Notes: generated by a model not told the origin, from the letters alone. A DNA stretch of 14,199 nucleotides from Rhodospirillaceae bacterium CCH5-H10 (GCA_001557035.1 LSKJ01000483.1:1-14199), one strand, 5' to 3'. Counted from the stretch's first letter, positions 1-7,168 are shown. A program made the numbers and translations.

Positions 1-18
1 CGGTCGCCGGCTTGCCGG

Positions 19-1086
19 TCATCCCCGGAGAATAGCCGAGACGGGCCTCTGCGGAGAAGGCATCGCTCGGTGGCGCACGACGAGCAGGGCAGTCAGGAGC
101 AGGACGGCGCCGGCCTGGTGAAGCGTGGCGATGGGAATGCTGACGCCGCTCAGGATGGTCGCGATCCCCAACCCGAGCTGGACGAAGGCCATCGCGGCCG
201 CCGCCAGCGTTTCCGACCGCGGCGTGCGCCACGCCATGACCAGCACGCCCAGCACCAGCAGCTTGGCCAGCCAGCGATGCACGAACTGGATGGTGGTGCC
301 GTTCTCGAAGAAGTTGATCCACCCCGGCGAGAGGTCGAACAGGCCGGGAGGGATCCAGTACCCCGACATGGTGGGGAAGGTGCTGTGCGCGGTGCCTGCG
401 CGCAGGCCGGCCATGAAAGCGCCCCACACTAGCACCACCAGCAGGAAGGCGATCAGGGCCGTGGCCTTGCGGGCGACCTTGGGATCGCTGCGGCGGACGG
501 ATCCGGGTGTGAGTTCGAGGATCAGCCAGACGGTGTAGGCGTAGAGGACGATCGCGAGGAACAGATGGGCGGCGAGCCGGTAATGGCTGACCGACGGTCG
601 GTCGACCAGACCCGACGCCACCATCGCCCATCCCATCGCACCCTGCAGCCCGCCCAGGATGAGCAGCGCGAGCAGCCGGGGCTTGAGATGGGCATTGAGG
701 GCACCGCGCCACCAGAACCAGGCCAGCGGCAGGGCGAAGACCAGGCCGATCAGCCGGCCCCAGACGCGGTGGATATACTCCAGCCAGAAAATCTCCTGGA
801 ACTCCGGGACCGTGAAATCGCGATTCACCAGCCGTCCCTGCGGCGACGCCAGGTATTTCTGCAGCTCGGCTTGCCACGCCGCGTCCGACAAGGGCGGCAG
901 CCAGCCGGTCACCGGCCGCCACTCGACCATCGACAGACCCGATTCGGTGAGCCGCGTCAGCGCGCCGATCACGATCATGAAGAAGATCATGCCGGCGACG
1001 ACGATCAACCACTGGCGCACGGAGGCGGGGACTTGGCTCATGGCCGGCGGAACATGGGCGAAGGGAGCGGCGGCGTCATCAGGCAT
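19..1086 (-). CDS. ctaA: Heme A synthase, COX15/CtaA family
   Basis: Family role: this inner-membrane protein oxidises the methyl group of heme O to the formyl group of heme A for aa3-type cytochrome oxidase. Seen: 355 aa with about eight hydrophobic segments. The family's conserved histidines are present: H106 in EYIHRVWGR, H168/H174 in HYRLAAHLF, H270 in FVHRWLAKL and H323 in TLHQAGAV. The TRLTESGLSMVEW stretch (44-56) after the first membrane segment is also typical. Length fits alphaproteobacterial members. The frame is open back to 1221, but I chose the ATG at 1086 because the upstream residues look like out-of-frame translation and would cross the divergent promoter. A later ATG at 1041 (MSQVPAS) is possible, since neither start has a strong Shine-Dalgarno. 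The gene stands apart from any visible oxidase genes and is divergent from the large flavoprotein. Confidence 0.95.
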   Translation of the reverse strand: MPDDAAAPFAHVPPAMSQVPASVRQWLIVVAGMIFFMIVIGALTRLTESGLSMVEWRPVTGWLPPLSDAAWQAELQKYLASPQGRLVNRDFTVPEFQEIFWLEYIHRVWGRLIGLVFALPLAWFWWRGALNAHLKPRLLALLILGGLQGAMGWAMVASGLVDRPSVSHYRLAAHLFLAIVLYAYTVWLILELTPGSVRRSDPKVARKATALIAFLLVVLVWGAFMAGLRAGTAHSTFPTMSGYWIPPGLFDLSPGWINFFENGTTIQFVHRWLAKLLVLGVLVMAWRTPRSETLAAAAMAFVQLGLGIATILSGVSIPIATLHQAGAVLLLTALLVVRHRAMPSPQRPVSAILRG

Positions 1087-1121
1087 AAATGTCGCTAATC
1101 CTGACCCTCGCTCGCGACATC

Positions 1122-1150
1122 TTGCACTCTGCCGGAGCGGCTTGTTTAAT
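1122..1150 (+). promoter_or_regulatory. Sigma70-like promoter of the large flavoprotein gene
   Basis: A -35 box TTGCAC (1122-1127) and a -10 box TTTAAT (1145-1150) are separated by exactly 17 bases. Transcription would begin near 1157, about 40 bases before the ATG at 1197. This supports that start over the upstream in-frame ATG at 1089, which would lie in front of the promoter. Inferred from sequence only. Confidence 0.5.
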
Positions 1151-1152
1151 CG

Positions 1153-1166
1153 GTTCGTACACGAAC
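1153..1166. promoter_or_regulatory. Inverted repeat overlapping the predicted transcription start; candidate operator
   Basis: GTTCGT-AC-ACGAAC is a perfect inverted repeat with 6-bp arms and a 2-bp centre. It lies 3 bases after the -10 box of the flavoprotein promoter, over the predicted +1. A bound dimeric regulator there would be expected to repress. The regulator is unknown and none is encoded next to it. Confidence 0.4.
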
Positions 1167-1196
1167 GGCTTGCCCTCTCGCCCCGGATCCTCGTCC

Positions 1197-4100
1197 ATGT
1201 CTGATTTCCAGCTGGCCCCACCGCTCTCGCACGGGCTCAGCTTCGACGATCTCCACGACCGCGAGGGGATCGCCCGTCTCGACGCTGCCTTCGTGGCCTG
1301 GCTTCAGGACGCCAACGTGGATGCCCATGCCCGCCTGATGGCCGCGCGTGCCGCCCCTGACGGGTTGGCGGCCAAGGACGAGTCCAATCTGCTGATCGAG
1401 GTGGCGCGGTCGCTCGAGGACTTCATCGGTTCGCTGTTCGGCGTGAGCGTGGAAGCAGCCTCCCTGCGAGAACGTCATCGTCGCCTGGCGCCGCTCTACG
1501 ACTGCAAGCGGCTCTTCGTGCAGCGCTACGTCACGCGGGCGCTCAAGCCCGACGCGGCCGCCGCGCTCGACGGCGCGGCCGTCACGGCGGCTCTCCCCCT
1601 GTCGGTGACATGGGCCGACGGGCTGGAAGCCTGGGAACTGGCCTTTGCGCTCGCTGTCCGCGACCTGATCGGGGCGGAGTTCAAGGTCGAGGCGTCGACG
1701 CCGCAGGTCACGGCCTTCGCCGAATACGCCGCCTGGGCGCTGCATCATCCCGAGGGCCGCAAGCGCCACCAGGACGGGCCGCTGTTCAAGGTGCCGCACA
1801 AGCTAGACTTCGAGCATCTCGTGCCGATCGAAACGGAGGTCGTTGACGGCGTGACGCGCATGAAGCTGCCGCGGCCGATGCTGCGCCATCGCGAGGGCTT
1901 CGCGCTCACCGACCAGGGCTTCGATCTCGTGCGGGCGCTCGATCACGCCAACTACTGCATCTGGTGCCACAACCAGGGCAAGGACAGCTGTTCGCGCGGT
2001 CTCAGGGATCGCAAGACCGGCGCCTTCCAGAAGTCGCCGTTCGGCGTGACGCTGGCGGGCTGTCCGCTCGAAGAGAAGATCTCGGAGATGAACCTGCTGA
2101 AGAGCGAGGGCTTCTCCATCGGCGCGCTGGCGATGGCCGCGGTCGACAATCCGCTGCTGGCGGCGACCGGCCACCGCATCTGCAACGACTGCATGAAGGC
2201 CTGCATCTACCAGAAGCAGGAACCGGTCGACATCCCGCAGATCGAGACCCGCACGCTCAAGGACGTTCTCGCGCTGCCCTGGGGCTTCGAGATCTACTCG
2301 CTTCTGACGCGCTGGAATCCGCTGAATCTGCGCCGCCCGATCCCGCGTGCCTCGACGGGCCGGACCGTGCTGGTGGTGGGGCTCGGTCCCGCGGGATTCA
2401 ATCTCTCGCACCACCTGATGAACGATGGCCACACGGTAGTCGGCATCGACGGACTCAAGATCGAGCCGTTGCCCGAGGTGCAGTCCGGCGTTCGCATGGA
2501 CGGTACGCGCGTGCCCTTCGCCGCGGTGAAGAACGTCGCCAGCTTGCGCGAAAATCTCGGTGAGCGCGCGATGGCGGGGTTCGGCGGCGTCGCCGAGTAC
2601 GGCATCACGGTCCGCTGGGACAAGAACTACCTCAAGATGGTGCGCCTGCTGCTGGAGCGGCGCGCGCAGTTCTCGATGTTCGGTGGCGTGCGCTTCGGCG
2701 GCACGGTGACGGTCGAGAGCGCCTTCGCCATGGGCTTCGACCACATTGCGCTGTGCGCCGGCGCTGGCAAGCCCACCGTGCTCGACCTGCCCAACGGCCT
2801 GGCGCGCGGCGTGCGCGCGGCGTCGGATTTCCTGATGGCGCTGCAGCTCACGGGCGCCGCCAAGAAGGATTCGATTGCGAACCTGCAGATCCGCCTGCCG
2901 GTGGTGGTGATCGGCGGTGGTCTCACCGCGATCGATACGGCGACGGAATCGCTCGCCTACTACCCACTGCAGGTCGAGAAGTTTCTTGCCCGCCACGAGA
3001 CGCTGGTCGCCGAGCGCGGCGAAGCGGCTGTGGGGGCGAACTGGTCGCCCGAGGAACGCGAGATCGCCGCCGAGTTTATCTCCCATGCCAAGGCCATCCG
3101 CGCCGAGCGCGAACTGGCGGCCCGCGAGGGACGCGAGCCCGCGATCACGAAGCTGGTGAACGGCTGGGGCGGCGTCTCGCTCGTCTATCGTCGCCGCCTG
3201 ATCGATTCGCCGTCCTACACGCTGAACCACGAAGAGGTCCTCAAGGCGCTCGAGGAAGACATCCGCTTCGTCGAAGGCCTGTCGCCCGTCGCCGTCGAGA
3301 TCGACGAGGCCGGCCAGGCGAAGGCCTTGAAGGTCGCAGGCGAGCAGAATGGCGCGAAGGTCGACGCGACCCTGCCGGCGCGCACGATCCTCGTCGCGGC
3401 CGGCACGCAGCCCAACACGGTGCTGGCGCGCGAGGATGCGACGCACGCCTTCATCGACGGCAAGTATTTCCGCGCCCTCGACGAGGAGGGGAATCCTGCG
3501 ACGCCCGAACGCGTCTGCAAGCCCGGCGACGTGCGCGTGCTGATGTATCGCCACGCCGACAACCGCTTCATGTCGTTCTTCGGCGACCTGCATCCTTCGT
3601 TCGCAGGCAACGTCGTGAAGGCGATGGGCGGGGCGAAGCAGGGGTATCCGGTACTGACCCGGTCGATGACGGCGCTGCCGGCGCCGACGCGCACGCCGGC
3701 GGAGATCCTCGACGAGGCCAACCGTTTGTGGCGCGCGCGCGTGGTCCGCGTCGACCGCCTGACGCCCACCATCATCGAGGTCATCGTCGAGGCGCCGGCC
3801 GCCGCGCGCAACTTCGAGCCCGGCCAGTTCTATCGCCTGCAGAACTACGAGGCGCGCTCCCTGCGCGCCGAGGGCACCTTGCTCACCATGGAAGGCCTCG
3901 CGCTGACCGGCGCGTGGGTCGACAAGGACAAGGGCCTGCTGTCGCTGATCGCGCTGGAGATGGGCGGCTCGTCCGACCTCTGCGCCATGCTGAAGCCGGG
4001 CGAGCCGGTGATCGTCATGGGCCCCACGGGCGCGCCCACCGAGATCGAGCCGGGCGAGACCGTGGTGCTGGTGGGCGGAGGCCTCGGCAATGCCGTGCTC

Positions 4101-4700
4101 TTCTCGATCGGCCAGGCCTTCCGCAAGGCCGGCAGCAAGGTGCTCTACTTCGCGGGCTACAAGAAGATGATCGACCGCTACAAGGTCGAGGAGATCGAGG
4201 CTGCGGCCGACGTCGTGGTCTGGTGCTGCGACGAGGCGCCGGGCTTCGTGCCCGGCCGGCCGCAGGACAAGTCGGTCGTCACCAACATCGTCGAGGCGAT
4301 GCGCCAGTACGCGTCGGGCGAGCTGGGCGAGCAGCCGATCCCCTACAGCGCCGCCGACCGCATCGTAGCGATCGGCTCGGACGGCATGATGAACGCGGTG
4401 CGGCTGGCGCGGCACGCCGCGCTGAAGTCGTACCTCAAGCCCGAACACGCTGCCTTCGGCTCGATCAACTCCCCCATGCAATGCATGATGAAGGAGATCT
4501 GCGCCCAGTGCCTGCAGCTCCACAAGGATCCGGAGACGGGCAAGGAGACCGTGGTCTTCTCCTGCTTCAACCAGGACCAGCGGCTCGACCTCGTCGACTT
4601 CGCCAACCTGCGCCAGCGCCTGCGCCAGAACTCGGTGCAGGAAAAGATCGGCGCCCTCTGGATCGACCGCTCGCTCAGGCAGCTTGGGGTGCGCGGCTAA
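1197..4700 (+). CDS. Large Nfn-like fusion flavoprotein: GltD/NfnB-like Fe-S/FAD/NAD(P) unit joined to PyrK/NfnA-like reductase unit
   Basis: Seen: 1167 aa. Residues 1-250 are an unrecognised, largely helical-looking region. A Cys-rich segment follows (C254, C257, C265, C289, then C329, C332, C336) ending in a PVDIPQIE-like motif. It matches the layout of the two [4Fe-4S] sites at the start of GltD and NfnB. Next come an FAD dinucleotide site GLGPAG (395-400), a nucleotide site GGGLTAID (573-580), a YRRR stretch and AAGTQPN, all in GltD order. From about residue 844 the protein resembles ferredoxin-NADP reductase/PyrK: FEPGQFY (873-879), GGGLGN (960-965), then C-x5-C-x2-C-x17-C (C1096, C1102, C1105, C1123), as in the PyrK [2Fe-2S] site. 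The usual RxYS/RRPxS flavin motif is not evident. Inferred: a soluble multi-cofactor electron-transfer enzyme moving electrons between pyridine nucleotides and another carrier. Substrate and any bifurcation are unproven. The ATG at 1089 is rejected because it precedes the promoter. Confidence 0.85.
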   Translation: MSDFQLAPPLSHGLSFDDLHDREGIARLDAAFVAWLQDANVDAHARLMAARAAPDGLAAKDESNLLIEVARSLEDFIGSLFGVSVEAASLRERHRRLAPLYDCKRLFVQRYVTRALKPDAAAALDGAAVTAALPLSVTWADGLEAWELAFALAVRDLIGAEFKVEASTPQVTAFAEYAAWALHHPEGRKRHQDGPLFKVPHKLDFEHLVPIETEVVDGVTRMKLPRPMLRHREGFALTDQGFDLVRALDHANYCIWCHNQGKDSCSRGLRDRKTGAFQKSPFGVTLAGCPLEEKISEMNLLKSEGFSIGALAMAAVDNPLLAATGHRICNDCMKACIYQKQEPVDIPQIETRTLKDVLALPWGFEIYSLLTRWNPLNLRRPIPRASTGRTVLVVGLGPAGFNLSHHLMNDGHTVVGIDGLKIEPLPEVQSGVRMDGTRVPFAAVKNVASLRENLGERAMAGFGGVAEYGITVRWDKNYLKMVRLLLERRAQFSMFGGVRFGGTVTVESAFAMGFDHIALCAGAGKPTVLDLPNGLARGVRAASDFLMALQLTGAAKKDSIANLQIRLPVVVIGGGLTAIDTATESLAYYPLQVEKFLARHETLVAERGEAAVGANWSPEEREIAAEFISHAKAIRAERELAAREGREPAITKLVNGWGGVSLVYRRRLIDSPSYTLNHEEVLKALEEDIRFVEGLSPVAVEIDEAGQAKALKVAGEQNGAKVDATLPARTILVAAGTQPNTVLAREDATHAFIDGKYFRALDEEGNPATPERVCKPGDVRVLMYRHADNRFMSFFGDLHPSFAGNVVKAMGGAKQGYPVLTRSMTALPAPTRTPAEILDEANRLWRARVVRVDRLTPTIIEVIVEAPAAARNFEPGQFYRLQNYEARSLRAEGTLLTMEGLALTGAWVDKDKGLLSLIALEMGGSSDLCAMLKPGEPVIVMGPTGAPTEIEPGETVVLVGGGLGNAVLFSIGQAFRKAGSKVLYFAGYKKMIDRYKVEEIEAAADVVVWCCDEAPGFVPGRPQDKSVVTNIVEAMRQYASGELGEQPIPYSAADRIVAIGSDGMMNAVRLARHAALKSYLKPEHAAFGSINSPMQCMMKEICAQCLQLHKDPETGKETVVFSCFNQDQRLDLVDFANLRQRLRQNSVQEKIGALWIDRSLRQLGVRG

Positions 4701-4721
4701 GATCGGCGCGAAGCCGGTCAA

Positions 4722-4820
4722 TGGAGCGCGCCACTGCGAGCGGAGTAACCTCCGCTCTGAAGTGGCGCTCATGCCTTGCCGATCGACGAAGTCCGAGCGC
4801 AACTGGAGTTGCGCGCTCCA
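4722..4820. repeat. Nested palindromic element between convergent genes (REP-like or bidirectional terminator)
   Basis: The outer arms TGGAGCGCGCCACT (4722-4735) and AGTTGCGCGCTCCA (4807-4820) are inverted copies with one mismatch. Inside is a strong hairpin: an 8-bp stem GAGCGGAG/CTCCGCTC (4738-4745 and 4750-4757) with loop TAAC, extended by CCACT/AGTGG and GAGCG/CGCTC to 4724-4770. A second short palindrome GCGCAACT-GG-AGTTGCGC lies at 4797-4814. The element fills most of the 138-bp gap between the flavoprotein and MAPEG stop codons. There is no T-tract on either strand, so termination would be non-canonical. It could equally be one copy of a dispersed intergenic repeat family. Confidence 0.55.
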
Positions 4821-4838
4821 ATCGCTCGGCTGTGCGCC

Positions 4839-5252
4839 CTAAACGAAGATCTTCCGGCCGACGATCGCCAGCAGCGCGATCGAGGCCACGAGGATCACGA
4901 GCAGCGTGATGACGATGCCGGCCGAGCGGCCGGGATTGATGCCCGCCCCGCCGGCAAGCCCATAGGCATGGGCCAGGCGGCTCAGGATGAAGCTGGCGCC
5001 CAGGGCATGCACCAGCCAGCGCGGTCCGTGGCAGATCTCGAGCAGGGCCAGCAGGATCAGGACCAGCGGTGCATACTCGGCGAAGTTTCCGAAGACGCGG
5101 GTCATGCGGCTCATTTCGGCATCGCCGCCGTCGCCGACGCTGATGTGCCGCCGCATGCGCTGGCGGATCACCAGCGAAGCGAGCACGACGCAGAGAAGGC
5201 CCGTGAGGGCGGCATAGAAGGCGGTGACGAACGGCAGGGCCGGCATTGCCAT
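4839..5252 (-). CDS. MAPEG-family integral membrane protein (YecN-like)
   Basis: Seen: 137 aa with about four membrane segments: roughly 5-27, 58-75, 80-98 and 112-132. The conserved R-V-F-G-N-F-A-E-Y-A-P stretch around residues 52-62 is the signature of MAPEG proteins (membrane-associated proteins in eicosanoid and glutathione metabolism), followed by a helix rich in Leu. Length fits the bacterial YecN-like branch (about 130 aa). Family members with known activity use glutathione as a co-substrate, but most bacterial copies have no assigned reaction, so no substrate is claimed. The ATG at 5252 has a GGGGAG Shine-Dalgarno about 9 bases upstream. It follows the MATE transporter on the same strand with a 74-base gap and may be co-transcribed with it. 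Convergent with the large flavoprotein gene. Confidence 0.85.
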   Translation of the reverse strand: MAMPALPFVTAFYAALTGLLCVVLASLVIRQRMRRHISVGDGGDAEMSRMTRVFGNFAEYAPLVLILLALLEICHGPRWLVHALGASFILSRLAHAYGLAGGAGINPGRSAGIVITLLVILVASIALLAIVGRKIFV

Positions 5253-5326
5253 GAACGGAGTCTCCCCGAGGCTATCGGCCTGTCATAGCTCAATCGGCCG
5301 GACACTTTGGGAAAATCTGCGTGGCG

Positions 5327-6667
5327 TCACGCCCGTCCGCGCCAGGGATGCACGAGCAGCGGCCCCGCGATCAGGCTGCCGAAGGTGACGATGCCCACGG
5401 CGATCGCGACGAACACGCCGGGCAGGCCCCAACCCAGATGCTCGATCGCGAACCAGCCGCCGAGCGAGGCCACGAACAGGCGCGTCACGCCAGCGGCGAA
5501 CGGCGCCTTCATGCGGCCCGCGCCCTGGCTGGCGAAGGACAGCGTCATGCCGATGCCAAACACGAAGTAGAAGGGTGCCACGCGCGTGACATAGGCCACG
5601 GTCGCGGCAATCACGTCGGGATCGTCGGTGAACAGCCGCGCCCATCCTTCCGGGAAGAGCGCCACGAGCCAGCCGAAGGCGCCGATGCCGAGGCCCGCGA
5701 CCAGGCTGCCGATCCAGGCGGCACGGACCGCCCGTCGCCAGTCGCCGGCGCCGGCTGCGACACCCACGATGGTCGTCAGGCCTGAGCCGATGCCGAAGGC
5801 CAGCGGCACCAGCATGAATTCGAGCCGCACGCCGATGCCGTAGCCCGCGAGCGCGGCCACGCCGAAGCGGCCGACCAGCCCGGTGACCAGCATGGCGGTG
5901 AGGTTGGCCGTGAAGGCGGAGAAGGAGGCGATCAGGCCGACCCGCAGGATCTCCCAGAACAGCCGGAACTGCAGGGCCACGCCGGACACCGCCGGCACGA
6001 AGCCCAGCTTGCCGCTCCACAGGGCCCGCGCCTGCAGGAGTGCCGACACTGCCGAGGTGAGCAGCGCGGAGACCGCGGGCCCGGCCATGCCCATGCCCGG
6101 CCAGCCGCCGATGCCCAGCGCCAGCACGTAGGAGAGCGGCACCTGCGCGATCGAGGAGACCAGCATGTAGCGACCGGGCGTCGCCGCATCGCCGCCGCCG
6201 CGCAGCAGGGCCGACAGGAAGAAGTTGGCCCAGATGAAGATCGAACCGGTGAACAGGACGTTGGAGTAGGTGAGGGCGTTGGCCAACGAGCGGTCTTCGC
6301 CGCCGAGCAGCCGGTAGAGCGCGGGCGCGACCGTCCAGGCGAGCAGGGTGAAGAGCAGCGCGAGAACCGTGCCGAGGACCAGCGCATGCAGCACCAGCTT
6401 GCGGGCGTCCTCGGTCCGGCCGGCGCCCAGGGTGCGGGCCATGGCGGCTGCCACGCCGCCGCCCATGCCACCGGCGGCCATCATGGTCATCATCATCATG
6501 AGCGGGAAGACGAGCGCAAAGCCCGCCAGCGCCTCGGTGCCCAGCCTGCCGAAAATGAAAGTCTCGGCGATGGCCACGAAGGTCTGCACGATCATGACGG
6601 CCGTGGTGGGCGCCGACAGCTTCCACAGGCTCTTGCCGATGGGGGCAGTGAGAAGGGGATGGGCCAG
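5327..6667 (-). CDS. MATE-family multidrug/cation efflux transporter, probable CTG start
   Basis: Seen: about 446 aa from CTG at 6667, or 422 aa from the first in-frame ATG at 6595, with about twelve hydrophobic segments in two halves. A typical MATE pattern is visible: FIFGRLGTEALAG near the end of helix 1, Met-rich helix 2, and the repeat-like second half beginning around LFWEILRVGLIASF. MATE proteins export organic cations or drugs using a Na+ or H+ gradient. Starting at the ATG would remove most of helix 1, because the conserved lead-in (APIGKSLWKLSAPTTAV) lies upstream of it and is open. Between that ATG and the upstream stop (6698-6700) there is no in-frame ATG, GTG or TTG. The CTG has a GGAG Shine-Dalgarno 7 bases upstream and a GATAAT -10 box at a suitable distance. 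A sequence error is the alternative. Ligand unknown. Confidence 0.85.
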   Translation of the reverse strand: MAHPLLTAPIGKSLWKLSAPTTAVMIVQTFVAIAETFIFGRLGTEALAGFALVFPLMMMMTMMAAGGMGGGVAAAMARTLGAGRTEDARKLVLHALVLGTVLALLFTLLAWTVAPALYRLLGGEDRSLANALTYSNVLFTGSIFIWANFFLSALLRGGGDAATPGRYMLVSSIAQVPLSYVLALGIGGWPGMGMAGPAVSALLTSAVSALLQARALWSGKLGFVPAVSGVALQFRLFWEILRVGLIASFSAFTANLTAMLVTGLVGRFGVAALAGYGIGVRLEFMLVPLAFGIGSGLTTIVGVAAGAGDWRRAVRAAWIGSLVAGLGIGAFGWLVALFPEGWARLFTDDPDVIAATVAYVTRVAPFYFVFGIGMTLSFASQGAGRMKAPFAAGVTRLFVASLGGWFAIEHLGWGLPGVFVAIAVGIVTFGSLIAGPLLVHPWRGRA

Positions 6668-6674
6668 GTGGAAG

Positions 6675-6678
6675 CTCC
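6675..6678 (-). promoter_or_regulatory. Shine-Dalgarno that supports the CTG start of the MATE gene
   Basis: On the minus strand GGAG is followed by 7 bases and then CTG (6667-6665), an ideal spacing. The ATG at 6595 has no comparable site just upstream, where the sequence instead reads as conserved MATE coding sequence. Confidence 0.45.
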
Positions 6679-6684
6679 AATTGC

Positions 6685-6696
6685 GTGCATATGCAC
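6685..6696. promoter_or_regulatory. Perfect 12-bp palindrome GTGCATATGCAC; candidate operator
   Basis: The perfect palindrome lies directly downstream of a minus-strand GATAAT -10 box (6702-6697), so it covers the predicted transcription start of the MATE gene. A repressor bound here would block that promoter. It is in the divergent region shared with the cupin gene. No regulator gene is adjacent. Confidence 0.4.
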
Positions 6697-6702
6697 ATTA
6701 TC
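6697..6702 (-). promoter_or_regulatory. Candidate -10 box of the MATE gene
   Basis: GATAAT on the minus strand matches the sigma70 -10 consensus at five of six positions. Predicted transcription start is near 6690, about 23 bases before the CTG start. I see no convincing -35 at 16-18 bases, so the promoter may need an activator. Confidence 0.35.
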
Positions 6703-6716
6703 AGGCCGCGCGATCG

Positions 6717-6728
6717 TGTCACCTGACA
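6717..6728. promoter_or_regulatory. Inverted repeat TGTCA-CC-TGACA; candidate regulator site
   Basis: Perfect 5-bp arms around CC. It occupies the -35 zone of the MATE promoter on one strand, while CTGACA (6723-6728) could be a weak -35 for the cupin gene on the other. It is a second palindrome unlike the one at 6685-6696, so two regulators or one with variable sites are possible. Confidence 0.35.
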
Positions 6729-6758
6729 AAGCCTGCCCGGAGCCATTAGGTTTTGCGC

Positions 6759-7055
6759 ATGACAGACAAGGAACGCCCGCTCGCCCGGCCCTCGGTGCAG
6801 ATCGACAACGACAGCGTCATCGTCACCGAATGGCGCTTCCCGCCCGGCAGCCACACCGGCTGGCATCGCCACAATCACGATTATGTCGTGGTCCCGATCA
6901 CCACGGGCGAACTGCACATCTTCGATGGCAAGGCGACCGTGCCGGCGCCGCTCAGGGCCGGGGTGTCCTATTCGCGGCAGACCGGGGTCGAGCACGACGT
7001 CATCAACCCCAACGATTTCGAGTTCGTGTTCGTCGAAATCGAGGTCAAGGCCTGA
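6759..7055 (+). CDS. Small single-domain cupin protein
   Basis: Seen: 98 aa, almost entirely one predicted beta-barrel. The first cupin motif is G34-x-H36-x-H38-x-H40 followed by beta strand and G50. A later H79 in GVEHDVIN is a plausible fourth ligand in the second motif. The glutamate usual in cupin motif 1 is not evident at the expected place. Known: small cupins bind a metal through these His residues and serve as enzymes, sugar-phosphate isomerases or ligand sensors, and sequence alone does not decide which. The ATG at 6759 is chosen over an in-frame TTG two codons earlier because an AGG lies 8 bases before the ATG. Divergent from the MATE gene, so the two may share control. Confidence 0.8.
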   Translation: MTDKERPLARPSVQIDNDSVIVTEWRFPPGSHTGWHRHNHDYVVVPITTGELHIFDGKATVPAPLRAGVSYSRQTGVEHDVINPNDFEFVFVEIEVKA

Positions 7056-7088
7056 TCCTGCTGCCGGGCAGCCCCGCGCCTGGTCGCA

Positions 7089-7117
7089 TTGACTTGACAC
7101 CCTGCAGGGGTCATATG
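7089..7117 (+). promoter_or_regulatory. Candidate promoter of the RNA helicase gene with a palindrome in its spacer
   Basis: TTGACT (7089-7094), a 17-base spacer, then CATATG (7112-7117) as a weak -10. A perfect 10-bp palindrome CCCTGCAGGG (7100-7109), extendable to GAC/GTC with one bulged base, lies inside the spacer where a regulator would touch the promoter. TTGACA at 7094-7099 is an overlapping -35 candidate but its spacing to a -10 is poor. The helicase mRNA leader would then be about 85 bases. Confidence 0.35.
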
Positions 7118-7168
7118 GGGTCCGCCCAGCGGTCCGGCCCGATCCACGAGCCTTATGAGACCGCTCCA

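Noticed and set aside
1089..1196. Upstream ATG extending the flavoprotein by 36 residues
   Set aside because: It lies before the TTGCAC-17-TTTAAT promoter, and its residues look non-coding.
1803..4802. 999-aa open frame antisense to the large flavoprotein
   Set aside because: Its product is low-information, rich in Arg, His and Ala, with no domain pattern. Long antisense frames are expected in GC-rich coding DNA, and the sense strand encodes clear motifs.
2753..4909. 718-aa open frame in another plus-strand frame of the flavoprotein
   Set aside because: Composition is almost all Arg, Gly, Ala and Pro with no motif. It overlaps a well-supported gene.
7060..7076. Small GCTGC-CGG-GCAGC hairpin after the cupin gene as a terminator
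   Set aside because: Only a 5-bp stem with no following T-run; too weak to call.
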